From Clostridiales bacterium (GTDB lineage Bacteria; Bacillota; Clostridia; Christensenellales; Borkfalkiaceae), in the NCBI GenBank assembly GCA_022508245.1, contig JAFLVO010000002.1:1-64000 (forward strand): a stretch of DNA of 64,000 nt, in the 5' to 3' direction. Of this stretch, positions 17,785-26,727 are shown one piece after another. The position numbers and the translations under genes are program-made. Every line of letters starts with the position of its first letter. Positions within the stretch are counted from its first letter, which is position 1. The notes beneath the pieces are model-generated. The model searched no databases. It was not told where the DNA came from and was given only the letters and a program-made list of their open reading frames with translations.

Positions 17785-19657
17785 AGCAGTAAATCCCCCA
17801 ATCCGCCAGCAATAACACACCTATAATGATGAAAAATGCCAGCAGGTCATCGTAAAATCCGTCGGAATAATTATATTCCCTCTCCCCGCTGAGGTAGAGA
17901 GCGCCGCCGCCTTGGGAGCTGCTCTCCACTTCGGGTACACACGAGAACAGGCTGATAATTTCCTCATCCCTATCAGTGCGCTTTACTATTATGGTATAAG
18001 TTCCCGTTTCCGTTAACTTCACTTGGCACGAATCGTTACCTACGGTATCCAAAGTCGTGTCGGTTCCGGAAGGCGAGGTTACGACTATACTCTCGCAGTT
18101 GGGAACTACGTTGATGTTCATTGTATCGCCGCACGTGTAGATAGTTTCGTCTAAAACGGACGGCAACGAATAGTTCATAAGATTTCTTGCAAGTATAAGA
18201 AAATCGTCTCTCATACCTAAGTTGGAGTCGCCTATCTTGAAGGCAAACACCACCTGTCTGTCGTTGTTTTTGTTAAGTCCCGCAGAGATTAAAGGATGAC
18301 TGCCCACTTTCAAAATAGTAGTAAAGTGAGGTGCATTGTATATCGCGTATTTGCGGACGGCAATCTCACGTTGAATAACGTCCTGCATAAGCTGCTTTTC
18401 CTGCGGAGTCGAAGGCTTTATATATTGAGGAACATAATAGCTACTCGGACCCGTAGTATCTCTCGGTTCTTCGTAATCTCTGAAAGTTATGCCCGTCTCC
18501 GTATTAGTGCCGTCTATACCGTCTAAAAGCCAAATAGCCACATTTTTAGGAAGGACTTCGGGCGAATAACCATTAAATACGTACAATTCGGCTTTTTTAA
18601 GGGCGCCGTTTGCCTGGCTGTCGGCATATTGCTCGGGAGTAAGCAAAGTTATATTCTCTGCGGAAACACCGCCCGCGCCTATAATTGCGTTTCTTACGTA
18701 TAATGTGTCTTTTGAGTCACTGACAATAACGACGTTTCTCGACTGCGCGGTAGCTTGCTTGTAGAGTAAAACCGTATTGTCGGCTGAAAGGGCATCAGCG
18801 TTGGTTATGCGTACGCGCAAGCTATAAAATATCATTGCCGCCTTGAATTCAAACTCGGCGGGCTCGCCCTTTACAACTTGCACCTGCACTTCCTCAACCT
18901 TTTCATAGTCCGCGTCACGCGAGTAGTTGTACGCAAGCTCAACGTTTAAGGTTGCGTCGGAATTGTAGGAAATTACGCTGCCCTTTACCGCTTTGGAGTT
19001 ATCCAATGGCTGGCAGTTTATCGAATAGTTGCCCTCGCCAGAAGACACGTCTATATAGGTCATATTTCTCACGTCGTAGGGTTTATCCGACAAGAGATAT
19101 ATGACTGCGGAAGGATTGTTCGTGAAAAAGCTCTGCACAAGCTCCATAGCGGTTGCGCATTCGCCTGAACCCCAGCTTACGTTTAAATTTTTAACGTTGG
19201 ATTTTGCTTGCTCTTTATCAGTAACCCCTTCAAAGGCAACATCTGTCGTGTCGCGCACGAAGATGAGCGTATACGAGCTTCCGCCAAGCGAATTATCTAT
19301 AATTTCGTTAATCTTGTTTTGCGCCTTTTCAAAGCGGGTAGAGCCGCCTTGCTGAATATTCATACTTGCCGAGCCGTCGAGTATAAAATAAATATCGTTT
19401 GCCGACTCGGGCACAATAAACACAGGGTGAGCTATGAGAAGCGACGCCGCCGCTACCGCCAAAATCTGCAGAATGAGAGTTATGATACCCGTAAGCCTTG
19501 AAATTGGCTTTCTCTTTTTAAGGAACTGTTCACTAATCTCCCAAAGGTAGGTGGAACCTATGGTCTGTTCGGTGTATTTTGACTTTATAATATAAATTAA
19601 AATCAAAACAGGTATGCCGATAAGTCCGAGCAAGCCGAGAGGAAAATAAAAACTCAT
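17762..19657 (-). CDS. BatA-like membrane vWA protein
   Basis: 631 residues. N-terminal BatA/aerotolerance-type helix (FPLGLLGLIGIPVLILIYII) and a second helix at about 57-76, then a vWA domain with MIDAS DGSAS (Asp94, Ser96, Ser98), a long extracytoplasmic region, and a last helix near the C-terminus (LLAFFIIIGVLLLADWGIY). Such proteins partner with MoxR ATPases and DUF58 proteins. Four bases overlap the DUF58 stop, so production is coupled. The substrate of the machine is unknown. Confidence 0.85.
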   Translation of the reverse strand: MSFYFPLGLLGLIGIPVLILIYIIKSKYTEQTIGSTYLWEISEQFLKKRKPISRLTGIITLILQILAVAAASLLIAHPVFIVPESANDIYFILDGSASMNIQQGGSTRFEKAQNKINEIIDNSLGGSSYTLIFVRDTTDVAFEGVTDKEQAKSNVKNLNVSWGSGECATAMELVQSFFTNNPSAVIYLLSDKPYDVRNMTYIDVSSGEGNYSINCQPLDNSKAVKGSVISYNSDATLNVELAYNYSRDADYEKVEEVQVQVVKGEPAEFEFKAAMIFYSLRVRITNADALSADNTVLLYKQATAQSRNVVIVSDSKDTLYVRNAIIGAGGVSAENITLLTPEQYADSQANGALKKAELYVFNGYSPEVLPKNVAIWLLDGIDGTNTETGITFRDYEEPRDTTGPSSYYVPQYIKPSTPQEKQLMQDVIQREIAVRKYAIYNAPHFTTILKVGSHPLISAGLNKNNDRQVVFAFKIGDSNLGMRDDFLILARNLMNYSLPSVLDETIYTCGDTMNINVVPNCESIVVTSPSGTDTTLDTVGNDSCQVKLTETGTYTIIVKRTDRDEEIISLFSCVPEVESSSQGGGALYLSGEREYNYSDGFYDDLLAFFIIIGVLLLADWGIYCYEQHQLR

Positions 19658-20538
19658 TTAAGCACCCCCAGCTGTGTAAGCTGTTCGAAGAATACCTCGT
19701 CCAAGGGCTTGTCGTCCTGAACGAGCATATACTCCGCATCGCGCGCATTGCAATAGCCGCGCAGTCTGTCCTGAACGAACTGCACCGCTTCGCGGTACGC
19801 TCTAATAATATCTCTGTTGATGTTTTTGCGATAGCTTCTGTTAGAATTTTCGCTATCGTAGAATATGTTCTTGCCGCGCACCTTGGGATTTATCTCTTCT
19901 GCGGTCAACACCTGCACGCAGAGAAGGTCGCGCTTTTTATCCGCAAGGAAGTCTATGGCGCTTTCGTAGTCGCTGTGCGTCAAAAAGTCGGAAATAATTA
20001 CCGAAAGTCCGTCGCCGTAGCCGACCTTTGAGGGCAGTATTCCCTCGGTTATGAAGCACTCGCCGTTAAACTCTATATCGTTTAACTTAGTAATCTCGGC
20101 AAAGTATCTCTCCCTGCCTGAAATGGCGGAAATTACCTCGGTTACCTCGCTCCCTCGGATTGTGAAAATCGAAACTCTGTCAAGCTCGCATATCGAAAGA
20201 TAGGCAAGCGTTGCGGCGATTTGCAAAGCCATCTCCGCCTTTTTGCCGTCGCCGTATGCCATAGATTGACTTACGTCTATATAAATTCTGGTGTGAAGCT
20301 GTCTTTCGTCGAGGTAGAGTTTTAAATACAAATTCTCCGAACGGGCATAGGCGTTCCAGTCAATCTTGGTAATATCGTCGCCGGGAATATAATTTCTGTA
20401 ATCGACAAATTCGCAGGACGAACCGTACGTCTTGCTCTTATGGTTGCCTCCGAATAGACCGGCTATATTTTTTTTAAGAAGCGTCTGCAACGTTTCCACA
20501 CGCTGCAAAAACGCTTCATTAATTGCGAGATTACCCAT
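19654..20538 (-). CDS. DUF58 domain-containing protein
   Basis: 294 residues, soluble, with the DUF58 signature around YRNYIPGDDITKIDWNAYAR followed by a vWA-like fold (RIYIDVSQSMAYGDGKK), whose DVSQS is a MIDAS-type motif. DUF58 proteins are the regular companions of MoxR ATPases and membrane vWA proteins. It follows moxR by 30 bases and overlaps the BatA-like gene by four. Probably a cytoplasmic adaptor between the ATPase and membrane vWA subunits. Confidence 0.88.
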   Translation of the reverse strand: MGNLAINEAFLQRVETLQTLLKKNIAGLFGGNHKSKTYGSSCEFVDYRNYIPGDDITKIDWNAYARSENLYLKLYLDERQLHTRIYIDVSQSMAYGDGKKAEMALQIAATLAYLSICELDRVSIFTIRGSEVTEVISAISGRERYFAEITKLNDIEFNGECFITEGILPSKVGYGDGLSVIISDFLTHSDYESAIDFLADKKRDLLCVQVLTAEEINPKVRGKNIFYDSENSNRSYRKNINRDIIRAYREAVQFVQDRLRGYCNARDAEYMLVQDDKPLDEVFFEQLTQLGVLK

Positions 20539-20568
20539 TTGCTGCCTTTTTGTGCTTAAAGTTTACCT

Positions 20569-21807
20569 TTATTTTTTTCCGAAAAGTTTTTTCTTTTCCT
20601 TTTTGCCTTCTTTATCGTCCGCCGGGAGCGTCTCTTCGGCGGGTTTATCTGCCGCGGGAGCCGCAGATTTATGAAGCTCTCCGGACTTTACCCCGCCTGT
20701 TTCCGCCGTTTTTTCTTCCTCTGCCGTCTTTTGTTTTTTCCAATCATCGACGGTAAAGGCTGCACCCGTGCCTGCGGGCTCCGCCGTCTTGGGTGCGGGT
20801 TTTTTGTCGAGCTTGCCCGTACCCTTTTCTTTTGCGTTTTCCGCAATGAGCTTTGTTATTATGTCGTCAACCGTAAGTCTTTCGTTGATTGCCGTATAGT
20901 TTACCTTCATTCTGTGGCGCAGAACGGGGTATGCAAGTTCGTCGATATCCTCGTAGGAGACGTTAAATCTGCCGTCGATGAGTGCGCGCACCTTAGCCGC
21001 CGTAATGAGCGCCTGACCCGCACGGGGCGAACAGCCATATTTTACGTACTTTTTAGTCGTTTCTCCGCAATCGGGAAGCTCGGGATGAGTGCGCGTAACG
21101 AGGCGCATTGCGTAGTATAAAACATCGGGCACGACGGGGACGTTCTTTGCCAGCTCACGCATGGCAAGAATCGTAGGGCCGTCAACGACTGCGTTTGCCG
21201 TTTCGTCCATGGTGATCTGCGTCATGTTTACTATGTCGGCAAGCTCTTCGACAGTGGGGAAGCCTACAAGTAGCTTGAACATAAAGCGGTCCATCTGCGC
21301 TTCTGGCAGGGGATAGGTACCGTCCTGCTCTATGGGGTTCTGCGTAGCAAGTACGAAGAAGGGCTCGGAAAGTTTATAAGTTTCCTTACCGACCGTAACT
21401 TTGTGCTCCTGCATAACCTCAAGCATGGAGGACTGCGTTTTGGGAGTAGCACGGTTTATTTCGTCCGCCAAAACGAGATTTGCAAATATAGGTCCGCGTT
21501 GGAATACCGTGTTCATTTTTCCGGACGCGTCCTTTTCGATAACGTTGGTACCCGTGACGTCCGAGGGCATCAAGTCGGGCGTGAACTGTATACGCGAGAA
21601 AGGAAGCTTGAGTGCCTTCCCGAGAGTACGGACAAGTCTTGTCTTACCTACACCGGGAACGCCCTCCAAGAGCACGTTGCCACCCGCTATAATTGCAATT
21701 ATAACGTTGTTGACAATATCTTCCTGACCGACAAGGTCCTTTTTGATTTCTTCTTTGATTTTTGCAACCGAGCGGCTGAAATTTTCAACCTGTGCCTTAT
21801 TATCCAT
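20569..21807 (-). CDS. MoxR family AAA+ ATPase with charged C-terminal tail
   Basis: 412 residues. Walker A is EGVPGVGKTR, Walker B LVLADEINRA, sensor 1 FVLATQNPIEQDG, then the MoxR lid domain ending near residue 325. MoxR ATPases act as chaperones that insert cofactors into, or remodel, vWA-containing partners. The family usually ends around 320 residues; here about 85 further residues, rich in Lys, Ala, Glu and Pro and ending KEKKKLFGKK, form a probably disordered tail. It sits between the membrane protein gene (18 bases) and DUF58 gene (30 bases). Confidence 0.92.
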   Translation of the reverse strand: MDNKAQVENFSRSVAKIKEEIKKDLVGQEDIVNNVIIAIIAGGNVLLEGVPGVGKTRLVRTLGKALKLPFSRIQFTPDLMPSDVTGTNVIEKDASGKMNTVFQRGPIFANLVLADEINRATPKTQSSMLEVMQEHKVTVGKETYKLSEPFFVLATQNPIEQDGTYPLPEAQMDRFMFKLLVGFPTVEELADIVNMTQITMDETANAVVDGPTILAMRELAKNVPVVPDVLYYAMRLVTRTHPELPDCGETTKKYVKYGCSPRAGQALITAAKVRALIDGRFNVSYEDIDELAYPVLRHRMKVNYTAINERLTVDDIITKLIAENAKEKGTGKLDKKPAPKTAEPAGTGAAFTVDDWKKQKTAEEEKTAETGGVKSGELHKSAAPAADKPAEETLPADDKEGKKEKKKLFGKK

Positions 21808-21825
21808 TATTTAAACCTCTTAATT

Positions 21826-22932
21826 TTATTCATCTTTACTTAAGTCGGCAAAGTAGGTCGCCATAATATACTCCCACTCTTCACGCGACAGAACGCCTTC
21901 TTCAAACGCCCTTTGTACCAATTCGTAGTAACTGTTGCGTATTGCGCTATTGCTTGACGTTGTGTATCCGCTTTCGGGGTCGAAGAAAGGAACGTCGTTG
22001 CCGCCTATTTCCCAATTATTGTTTCCCGGACCTTCGTTTTCTTCACCTTCGTTGGGATCTTTCGAGTTGCCGGGGCCTTTGTTTTCTTCGCCTTCGTTGG
22101 GTTCGGACTTCGACAGGTTAAATATCTCGTAAAGCTTGTTTATAACGTAGTTCGCTTCCGAGGTGTTTAAATCCTTCTGTTCATCTGTAACACCAGATCT
22201 TTCGTTAGCGTCTATAACGATGTTACGGATATTGGTTACCGTGCCTTGAACAAAATTTGAAAGACCGCTCTGCGATACGCCGTTTACAAGCACACCCCTT
22301 AAATTTTCAAGCTCTAAAAGCATACCCGTTTTTACGACCGCGTCCGCCTTTTTGGAAGATTTTACGTAATTTATGAGTTCGTCCAGCGCCGCCCATTCCC
22401 AATCGGTTACTTCACGCTTGGGCTCTTCGGGGGGTGTTTCACTCTTGGAAGCGAATATCCCCCAAGGCACAATGTTGTTATTTGCAGTAACAGGCACAGC
22501 CGCAATTCCAACTGCAGCTATTACACCGCTTAATATAAGCGACGCAACATTGGCAAACTTCAGTGATTCCACGGAAACAGCACCGAGTACGGCAGAGGTG
22601 TTTAATCTCTGTAAATCGTGTATGTCGCTCGTCTGCCCGCTGTATTCATAGGCTGTCTGCACCCTCTCTTTAAGCCCCAGCTCTCTGTCGAGCCGCATTG
22701 CGATTTTTTTGTCGTTGGTGCGGAAGATGAGAAAGGCTATCAAAGCGCCGAGAATAAATCCGCCCACACCTATAAGTATGTAGAACAGCCAAAGCAGGTC
22801 TATGCCGAAAAGTTTGCACGGCAAAAATACTGCGTCGACTGCCCAAAATGCCGCTGCAAGTCCGCATGAAATACATTTTATAAGTATTTCAATCCATACT
22901 TTTCTTTTGAATTTTTTAAAATTCGCGTCCAT
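21826..22932 (-). CDS. Membrane protein of the MoxR operon
   Basis: 368 residues. Two membrane helices at about 14-35 and 45-69, then a helical region with a third hydrophobic segment (LILSGVIAAVGIAAVPVTA, about 132-150), then a charged extracytoplasmic part with an acidic repeat NEGEEN occurring twice around a PGNS/PGNN linker. The architecture recalls the first genes of many moxR-DUF58-bat operons (DUF4175-like), but I do not recognise a defined family. First gene of the seven-gene operon. Confidence 0.65.
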   Translation of the reverse strand: MDANFKKFKRKVWIEILIKCISCGLAAAFWAVDAVFLPCKLFGIDLLWLFYILIGVGGFILGALIAFLIFRTNDKKIAMRLDRELGLKERVQTAYEYSGQTSDIHDLQRLNTSAVLGAVSVESLKFANVASLILSGVIAAVGIAAVPVTANNNIVPWGIFASKSETPPEEPKREVTDWEWAALDELINYVKSSKKADAVVKTGMLLELENLRGVLVNGVSQSGLSNFVQGTVTNIRNIVIDANERSGVTDEQKDLNTSEANYVINKLYEIFNLSKSEPNEGEENKGPGNSKDPNEGEENEGPGNNNWEIGGNDVPFFDPESGYTTSSNSAIRNSYYELVQRAFEEGVLSREEWEYIMATYFADLSKDE

Positions 22933-22968
22933 ATTATGCCAATTCCGTTATTTTTTAAAATTGCACAC

Positions 22969-22997
22969 GGCTATTCCGCAAAAATTGCGGAATAGCC
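22969..22997 (-). terminator. Hairpin terminating the InlB-repeat lipoprotein transcript
   Basis: A perfect 12-base stem (22969-22980 with 22986-22997), loop AAAAT. On the minus strand it is followed at some distance by TTTT, so it is a moderate terminator between the lipoprotein gene and the MoxR operon. Confidence 0.55.
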
Positions 22998-23031
22998 TGC
23001 ACTTTTTAGGTTTTATTGTTTAGTTTATGCC

Positions 23032-26000
23032 TTAAGCCTTGATTATTTCAAGCTTAAAGTCATTTTGTCCCCATCCGCCACAGACAAGTTCAATGATAAC
23101 CGTATCTCCTTCAGTAAATGTTACCGTTGCGGGTGTGCCGTTAACAATCTTGTAATCTTCATCGACCTGACCTTCGTATAAGCAATCAAGTCCATCTGCA
23201 TAGCCATATCCTAAATGATTATGATTGGATGATGTGATAAAGAATCCATTACTATAATTATTTCCAAGGACATCCGGAATATAGAATCTAATCTTATACG
23301 TTCCCGATGAGGGGACTATAAATTTTGCGTAATAAACCTCTCCGTTGTTGCTGGAGAACGTCCAACCGTCTAATCCGACCTCCTTAGGTGAATCTTCCGA
23401 TTCGCCTTCTACGGGGGGCAGCTCTTCAAACTTGACGGTAATGCTTTCGGGCTTAGGACCCCAAACTTGACCTATATCAATTGCAACCAGCGTGTTTGCT
23501 TTAATTTTTACCTTATCGCCGGAGAATTTGTCCTCGCCTTCGAAATAGATTATACTGCCGCTTATCGCATCGGTCTTCAATATAATATTGTCAACACCCG
23601 TGAAAGTAATGTTATAGCTCGCTGACTTTTTTGCTTTCATGTAGTAGTATCTACCTAAAACGAAGTCAGATGCATTCAGAGTGTGCTCTGCACCGTCGGC
23701 GGGAATATCGTTTTCTACCAAAGGCTTAAGCGTATCGAAAAGCTCATAAACGGGCTCATCTTTTGATCCAGTGTTTTCATACATTTTTATTGTATAGTTG
23801 CCTGTCTTGCCCAACACTTCGATTTTAATGTCATGGGCTGTTCCGTATTGGCTATAAGAACCAATATATACGCCTGCCGATTCAGCATCCTTTATTTCTA
23901 TGAAAGCACTGTCAAGGTCATAGAAGACGGAAGCATAGTTACCGTTAAAATAATACAGGAAATGTTCGCCTACATAGTTTACGAGTGAATCTACGGGAAT
24001 AAATTCGGGTACTTCTAAGGGAGCGTCGCCCGTTCTCGTATATTCGGCTATGGCAACACTTTTATTGTTTTGCGTGTTTCTTCCGTTGGAATTTTGAATT
24101 GTGATACTTACAACCGTATCGTCGTCGCCGAGGTTGACGGTTATGTTATAGTTATTCCATATAAGCGTACTATTATGGCTATCGAAGGCGTTTGTGCCAC
24201 CATCAAGCGTAAACTTGAATGTAGAATTTTTATCGCTTGTTATAGAACCATTACCGTTTCCGTGTATGATAACTTTCGTTACAATACCGCCGTCCAATGT
24301 GCTTACGCCCTTACCGCTGAAATTTTCATACGTACCTGCAAATTCAGCTAAATCAACGGCTCTTTGGGGCTCTTTGTACTTGAGAGTTGACGTATCGATT
24401 TTGCTAAGCGTCGGGTCATTCGAGTAATAAATATATATTTCGAGCTTCCATTCACCCGGTTGCGTCTCCGTAAATTTGTATCTCGTGTATTTTGTTCTCT
24501 GATTGTCAGCCGATGAACCTACTTGTTGTTCATTTTCAAAATAGAGGTAATTGAACGAACCGCCGATATAGTATGCGGTATAACCATAGCCGGCATAGGT
24601 TATACCTTTTTGTTCTCTGTCGAAATCAAATACATATTCATTACTGTCGGTGTACCTACCGCTCAACCAACCCTCGGCAGGTAAAGCTTCATCGGTAACC
24701 GGGGTAAGATACATTCCGAGCTGTGCGTCATCTTCAATGCCGTCGCCGCGGTAGAGGGTAACTACTATAGTTTCGCCTTTATGCAAATCAAAGAGTTTTG
24801 ACGATGAAGCGCAGTTTGCGCCGTAGCGTACGCCCTCATCCTCTGCAAGGTCGGTAGTGAAGCTGCACTTATTTTCAGAAATTCCCTGCGCAAGTTCGAG
24901 TTTATATCTGCCATCTTCGGTAGCAGTATACCTGAACTGCACTTCGGTTCTATCGCCGATTACAACCTTGACTTCATCTCTTAACACAAGCTCGGGATGT
25001 ACGTGCGTCCACTTTGCATATATCGTAGTATCCGCGTCTACCGTATCGGTAGCGAAGTCGAATTCTTCGCTGCAATCTGCGTCTTTATACCAACCGCCGA
25101 ACTTATATTCAGGTTCGTCATTGAGGTTGCCGGGATTTGTAACAAGTCCGCCGGCCTTGACGGTCTGCTCTTCGGGCGCAGTGCCGTGACCCTGAACGTC
25201 GAAAGTAACCGTAATAGTCCATTTAGCGTATACGGTAGTATTTTGGGTTACGTCGGCGTCGAAGTTGTATTCTTCGCCGTCACACTCGACAGTCGCATAC
25301 CAGCCGGCAAAGGTGTAGCCGTCGGCCGAAGGATCAGCGGGTTTTGTAGGCTTTTGACCCTCTTCAAGCTTTTGAGTGGGAATCTGTTCGCCGTGGCCCT
25401 GCATATCGAACTTGAACATAATTCTTTCGTCAACCGTCCAATGAGCAACTATCTTCGTATCGGCGTTGATTGCTGTATTTTCGAAATCAAACTCGGTGTC
25501 GCTGCCATCTGCGTACCAGCCGGCAAAGAAATAGCCGTCAATCTCGGGGTCGGTTGCAGGTTTAGTTGCGTGACCGCCTTCTTCTACTCTCTGCGTTGCA
25601 TAGGTTGCGTTATCACCCTCTGTGCCTAAATCAAAGGTAACGAGAGGTCTCGTATCAACGGTCCAGATTGCATAGAGCGTCATTGCCTCGGTAACCGGGG
25701 TTGTGAAATCGTACGTGTCAGTACCGTCGGGAGTAAGGCACCAGCCGCCGAAGACGTATCCGTCTTCGCCATAGTCGGGTTCAACGGGCTCTACTACCTG
25801 GCCGCCCAATTTTACAGTCTGTGCCTCGGGTGCCGTGCCGTGACCTTTGGTATCAAATGTTACTGTTACCGACCACTTTGCATAGACGGTTAAGGGTGCA
25901 GACACGGTAGTTCCGTCGAAATCAAATTCTGTAGTGCAAGCCGCGTCTGCATACCAGCCGCTGAATACAAGTCCCGTCTCGGTAATAAGACCGGGGTTGG

Positions 26001-26334
26001 TAACCTTGCCGTCTTTGTATACGGTCTGAGACGCGGGCGCCGTGCCGTGTCCCTGTACATCAAAGGTTACGGTATAGTTTTCACGACCACAAACGTCGCA
26101 TTTTCCGTCTGCGCCGTCCGTGTTCGTATCGTTGTTGACCTCGTCAATGTGGGCCTCTTTAGTCTTTGAGTCGTCTCCGTCAACACATTCTTCCCAGTGA
26201 CCTTCCGCATCCGAGTGCCAACTATAGGAGTGCGTATGGTCGTCTCCGCTATCCACGGGATTACAGCCGAACGCGGCAACCGATGCCGTTGACGCAGCTG
26301 CAAGCAGGAAAACAAGTAATGCTTTCTTTTTCAT
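23032..26334 (-). CDS. Large lipoprotein with five InlB B-type repeats
   Basis: 1100 residues. Signal peptide and lipobox-like AFGC (Cys24). Residues about 32-84 hold a His/Cys-rich motif (HTHSYSWHSDAEGHWEEC, then CDVCG) that may bind metal. From 87 to about 440 there are five repeats of the Listeria-Bacteroides (InlB B) type, each about 65-75 residues, with a TFD start, a GGW/AGWY centre and a YAKW or similar end. The remaining 650 residues are beta-rich and unrecognised. Such repeats are common in surface proteins of gut Firmicutes. RBS AAGGAG lies 7 bases before ATG. Own promoter and long leader. Confidence 0.85.
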   Translation of the reverse strand: MKKKALLVFLLAAASTASVAAFGCNPVDSGDDHTHSYSWHSDAEGHWEECVDGDDSKTKEAHIDEVNNDTNTDGADGKCDVCGRENYTVTFDVQGHGTAPASQTVYKDGKVTNPGLITETGLVFSGWYADAACTTEFDFDGTTVSAPLTVYAKWSVTVTFDTKGHGTAPEAQTVKLGGQVVEPVEPDYGEDGYVFGGWCLTPDGTDTYDFTTPVTEAMTLYAIWTVDTRPLVTFDLGTEGDNATYATQRVEEGGHATKPATDPEIDGYFFAGWYADGSDTEFDFENTAINADTKIVAHWTVDERIMFKFDMQGHGEQIPTQKLEEGQKPTKPADPSADGYTFAGWYATVECDGEEYNFDADVTQNTTVYAKWTITVTFDVQGHGTAPEEQTVKAGGLVTNPGNLNDEPEYKFGGWYKDADCSEEFDFATDTVDADTTIYAKWTHVHPELVLRDEVKVVIGDRTEVQFRYTATEDGRYKLELAQGISENKCSFTTDLAEDEGVRYGANCASSSKLFDLHKGETIVVTLYRGDGIEDDAQLGMYLTPVTDEALPAEGWLSGRYTDSNEYVFDFDREQKGITYAGYGYTAYYIGGSFNYLYFENEQQVGSSADNQRTKYTRYKFTETQPGEWKLEIYIYYSNDPTLSKIDTSTLKYKEPQRAVDLAEFAGTYENFSGKGVSTLDGGIVTKVIIHGNGNGSITSDKNSTFKFTLDGGTNAFDSHNSTLIWNNYNITVNLGDDDTVVSITIQNSNGRNTQNNKSVAIAEYTRTGDAPLEVPEFIPVDSLVNYVGEHFLYYFNGNYASVFYDLDSAFIEIKDAESAGVYIGSYSQYGTAHDIKIEVLGKTGNYTIKMYENTGSKDEPVYELFDTLKPLVENDIPADGAEHTLNASDFVLGRYYYMKAKKSASYNITFTGVDNIILKTDAISGSIIYFEGEDKFSGDKVKIKANTLVAIDIGQVWGPKPESITVKFEELPPVEGESEDSPKEVGLDGWTFSSNNGEVYYAKFIVPSSGTYKIRFYIPDVLGNNYSNGFFITSSNHNHLGYGYADGLDCLYEGQVDEDYKIVNGTPATVTFTEGDTVIIELVCGGWGQNDFKLEIIKA

Positions 26335-26420
26335 GACAATCTCCTTGAAACTTTTATTTTATATAGCGGGTGTTTCGTTTCCGCTTATATTTTATAAGGT
26401 TAAAAAAAGGTTAAAAAAAT

Positions 26421-26471
26421 GTGACGCACGGTTTTTGCTTTTATACTTTTATGCATAAAATTTTGCGTCAC
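26421..26471 (-). promoter_or_regulatory. Inverted repeat in the leader of the InlB-repeat lipoprotein
   Basis: GTGACGCA (26421-26428) and TGCGTCAC (26464-26471) form an 8-base stem enclosing a smaller TTTTATGCATAAAA palindrome. On the transcript the stem is followed by ATTTTTTT. It could be an attenuator, an operator or an RNA stabiliser. Confidence 0.4.
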
Positions 26472-26500
26472 TTAGATGTCTACTATTATTAGGTTTATTT

Positions 26501-26529
26501 ATTTTATCACGAAAAATGCATACTGTCAA
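26501..26529 (-). promoter_or_regulatory. Consensus-like promoter of the InlB-repeat lipoprotein
   Basis: The minus strand reads TTGACA, 17 bases, TAAAAT. The transcript would have a leader of about 160 bases. The rest of the 26335-26727 gap is very AT-rich with no open frame. Confidence 0.75.
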
Positions 26530-26672
26530 TAGGGTTTTGAATAAAAATTAAGCCAAAAATGCATATTTTTTCTAATTTTAATATATTTTTAATATATTTT
26601 TTATGTATAATTATAAATTATAACTAAAAATGGAATTTTTTACATTTATTCAGTATTCGGCAAAATATGCAA

Positions 26673-26698
26673 AAGCGGGCGCAAATATGCGACCGCTT
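26673..26698 (-). terminator. Terminator of the aldo/keto reductase gene
   Basis: AAGCGG...CCGCTT stem with an inner CGCA/TGCG pairing and loop TATT, one internal mismatch. On the minus strand it is followed by TTGCATATTTT. Confidence 0.55.
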
Positions 26699-26727
26699 AA
26701 AGCTGATAATTAGATATAAATTAATTT

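Noticed and set aside
25000-26080. Repeats in the InlB-type lipoprotein, considered as a DNA-level tandem repeat
   Set aside because: The units are diverged at DNA level and correspond to protein-level InlB B repeats.
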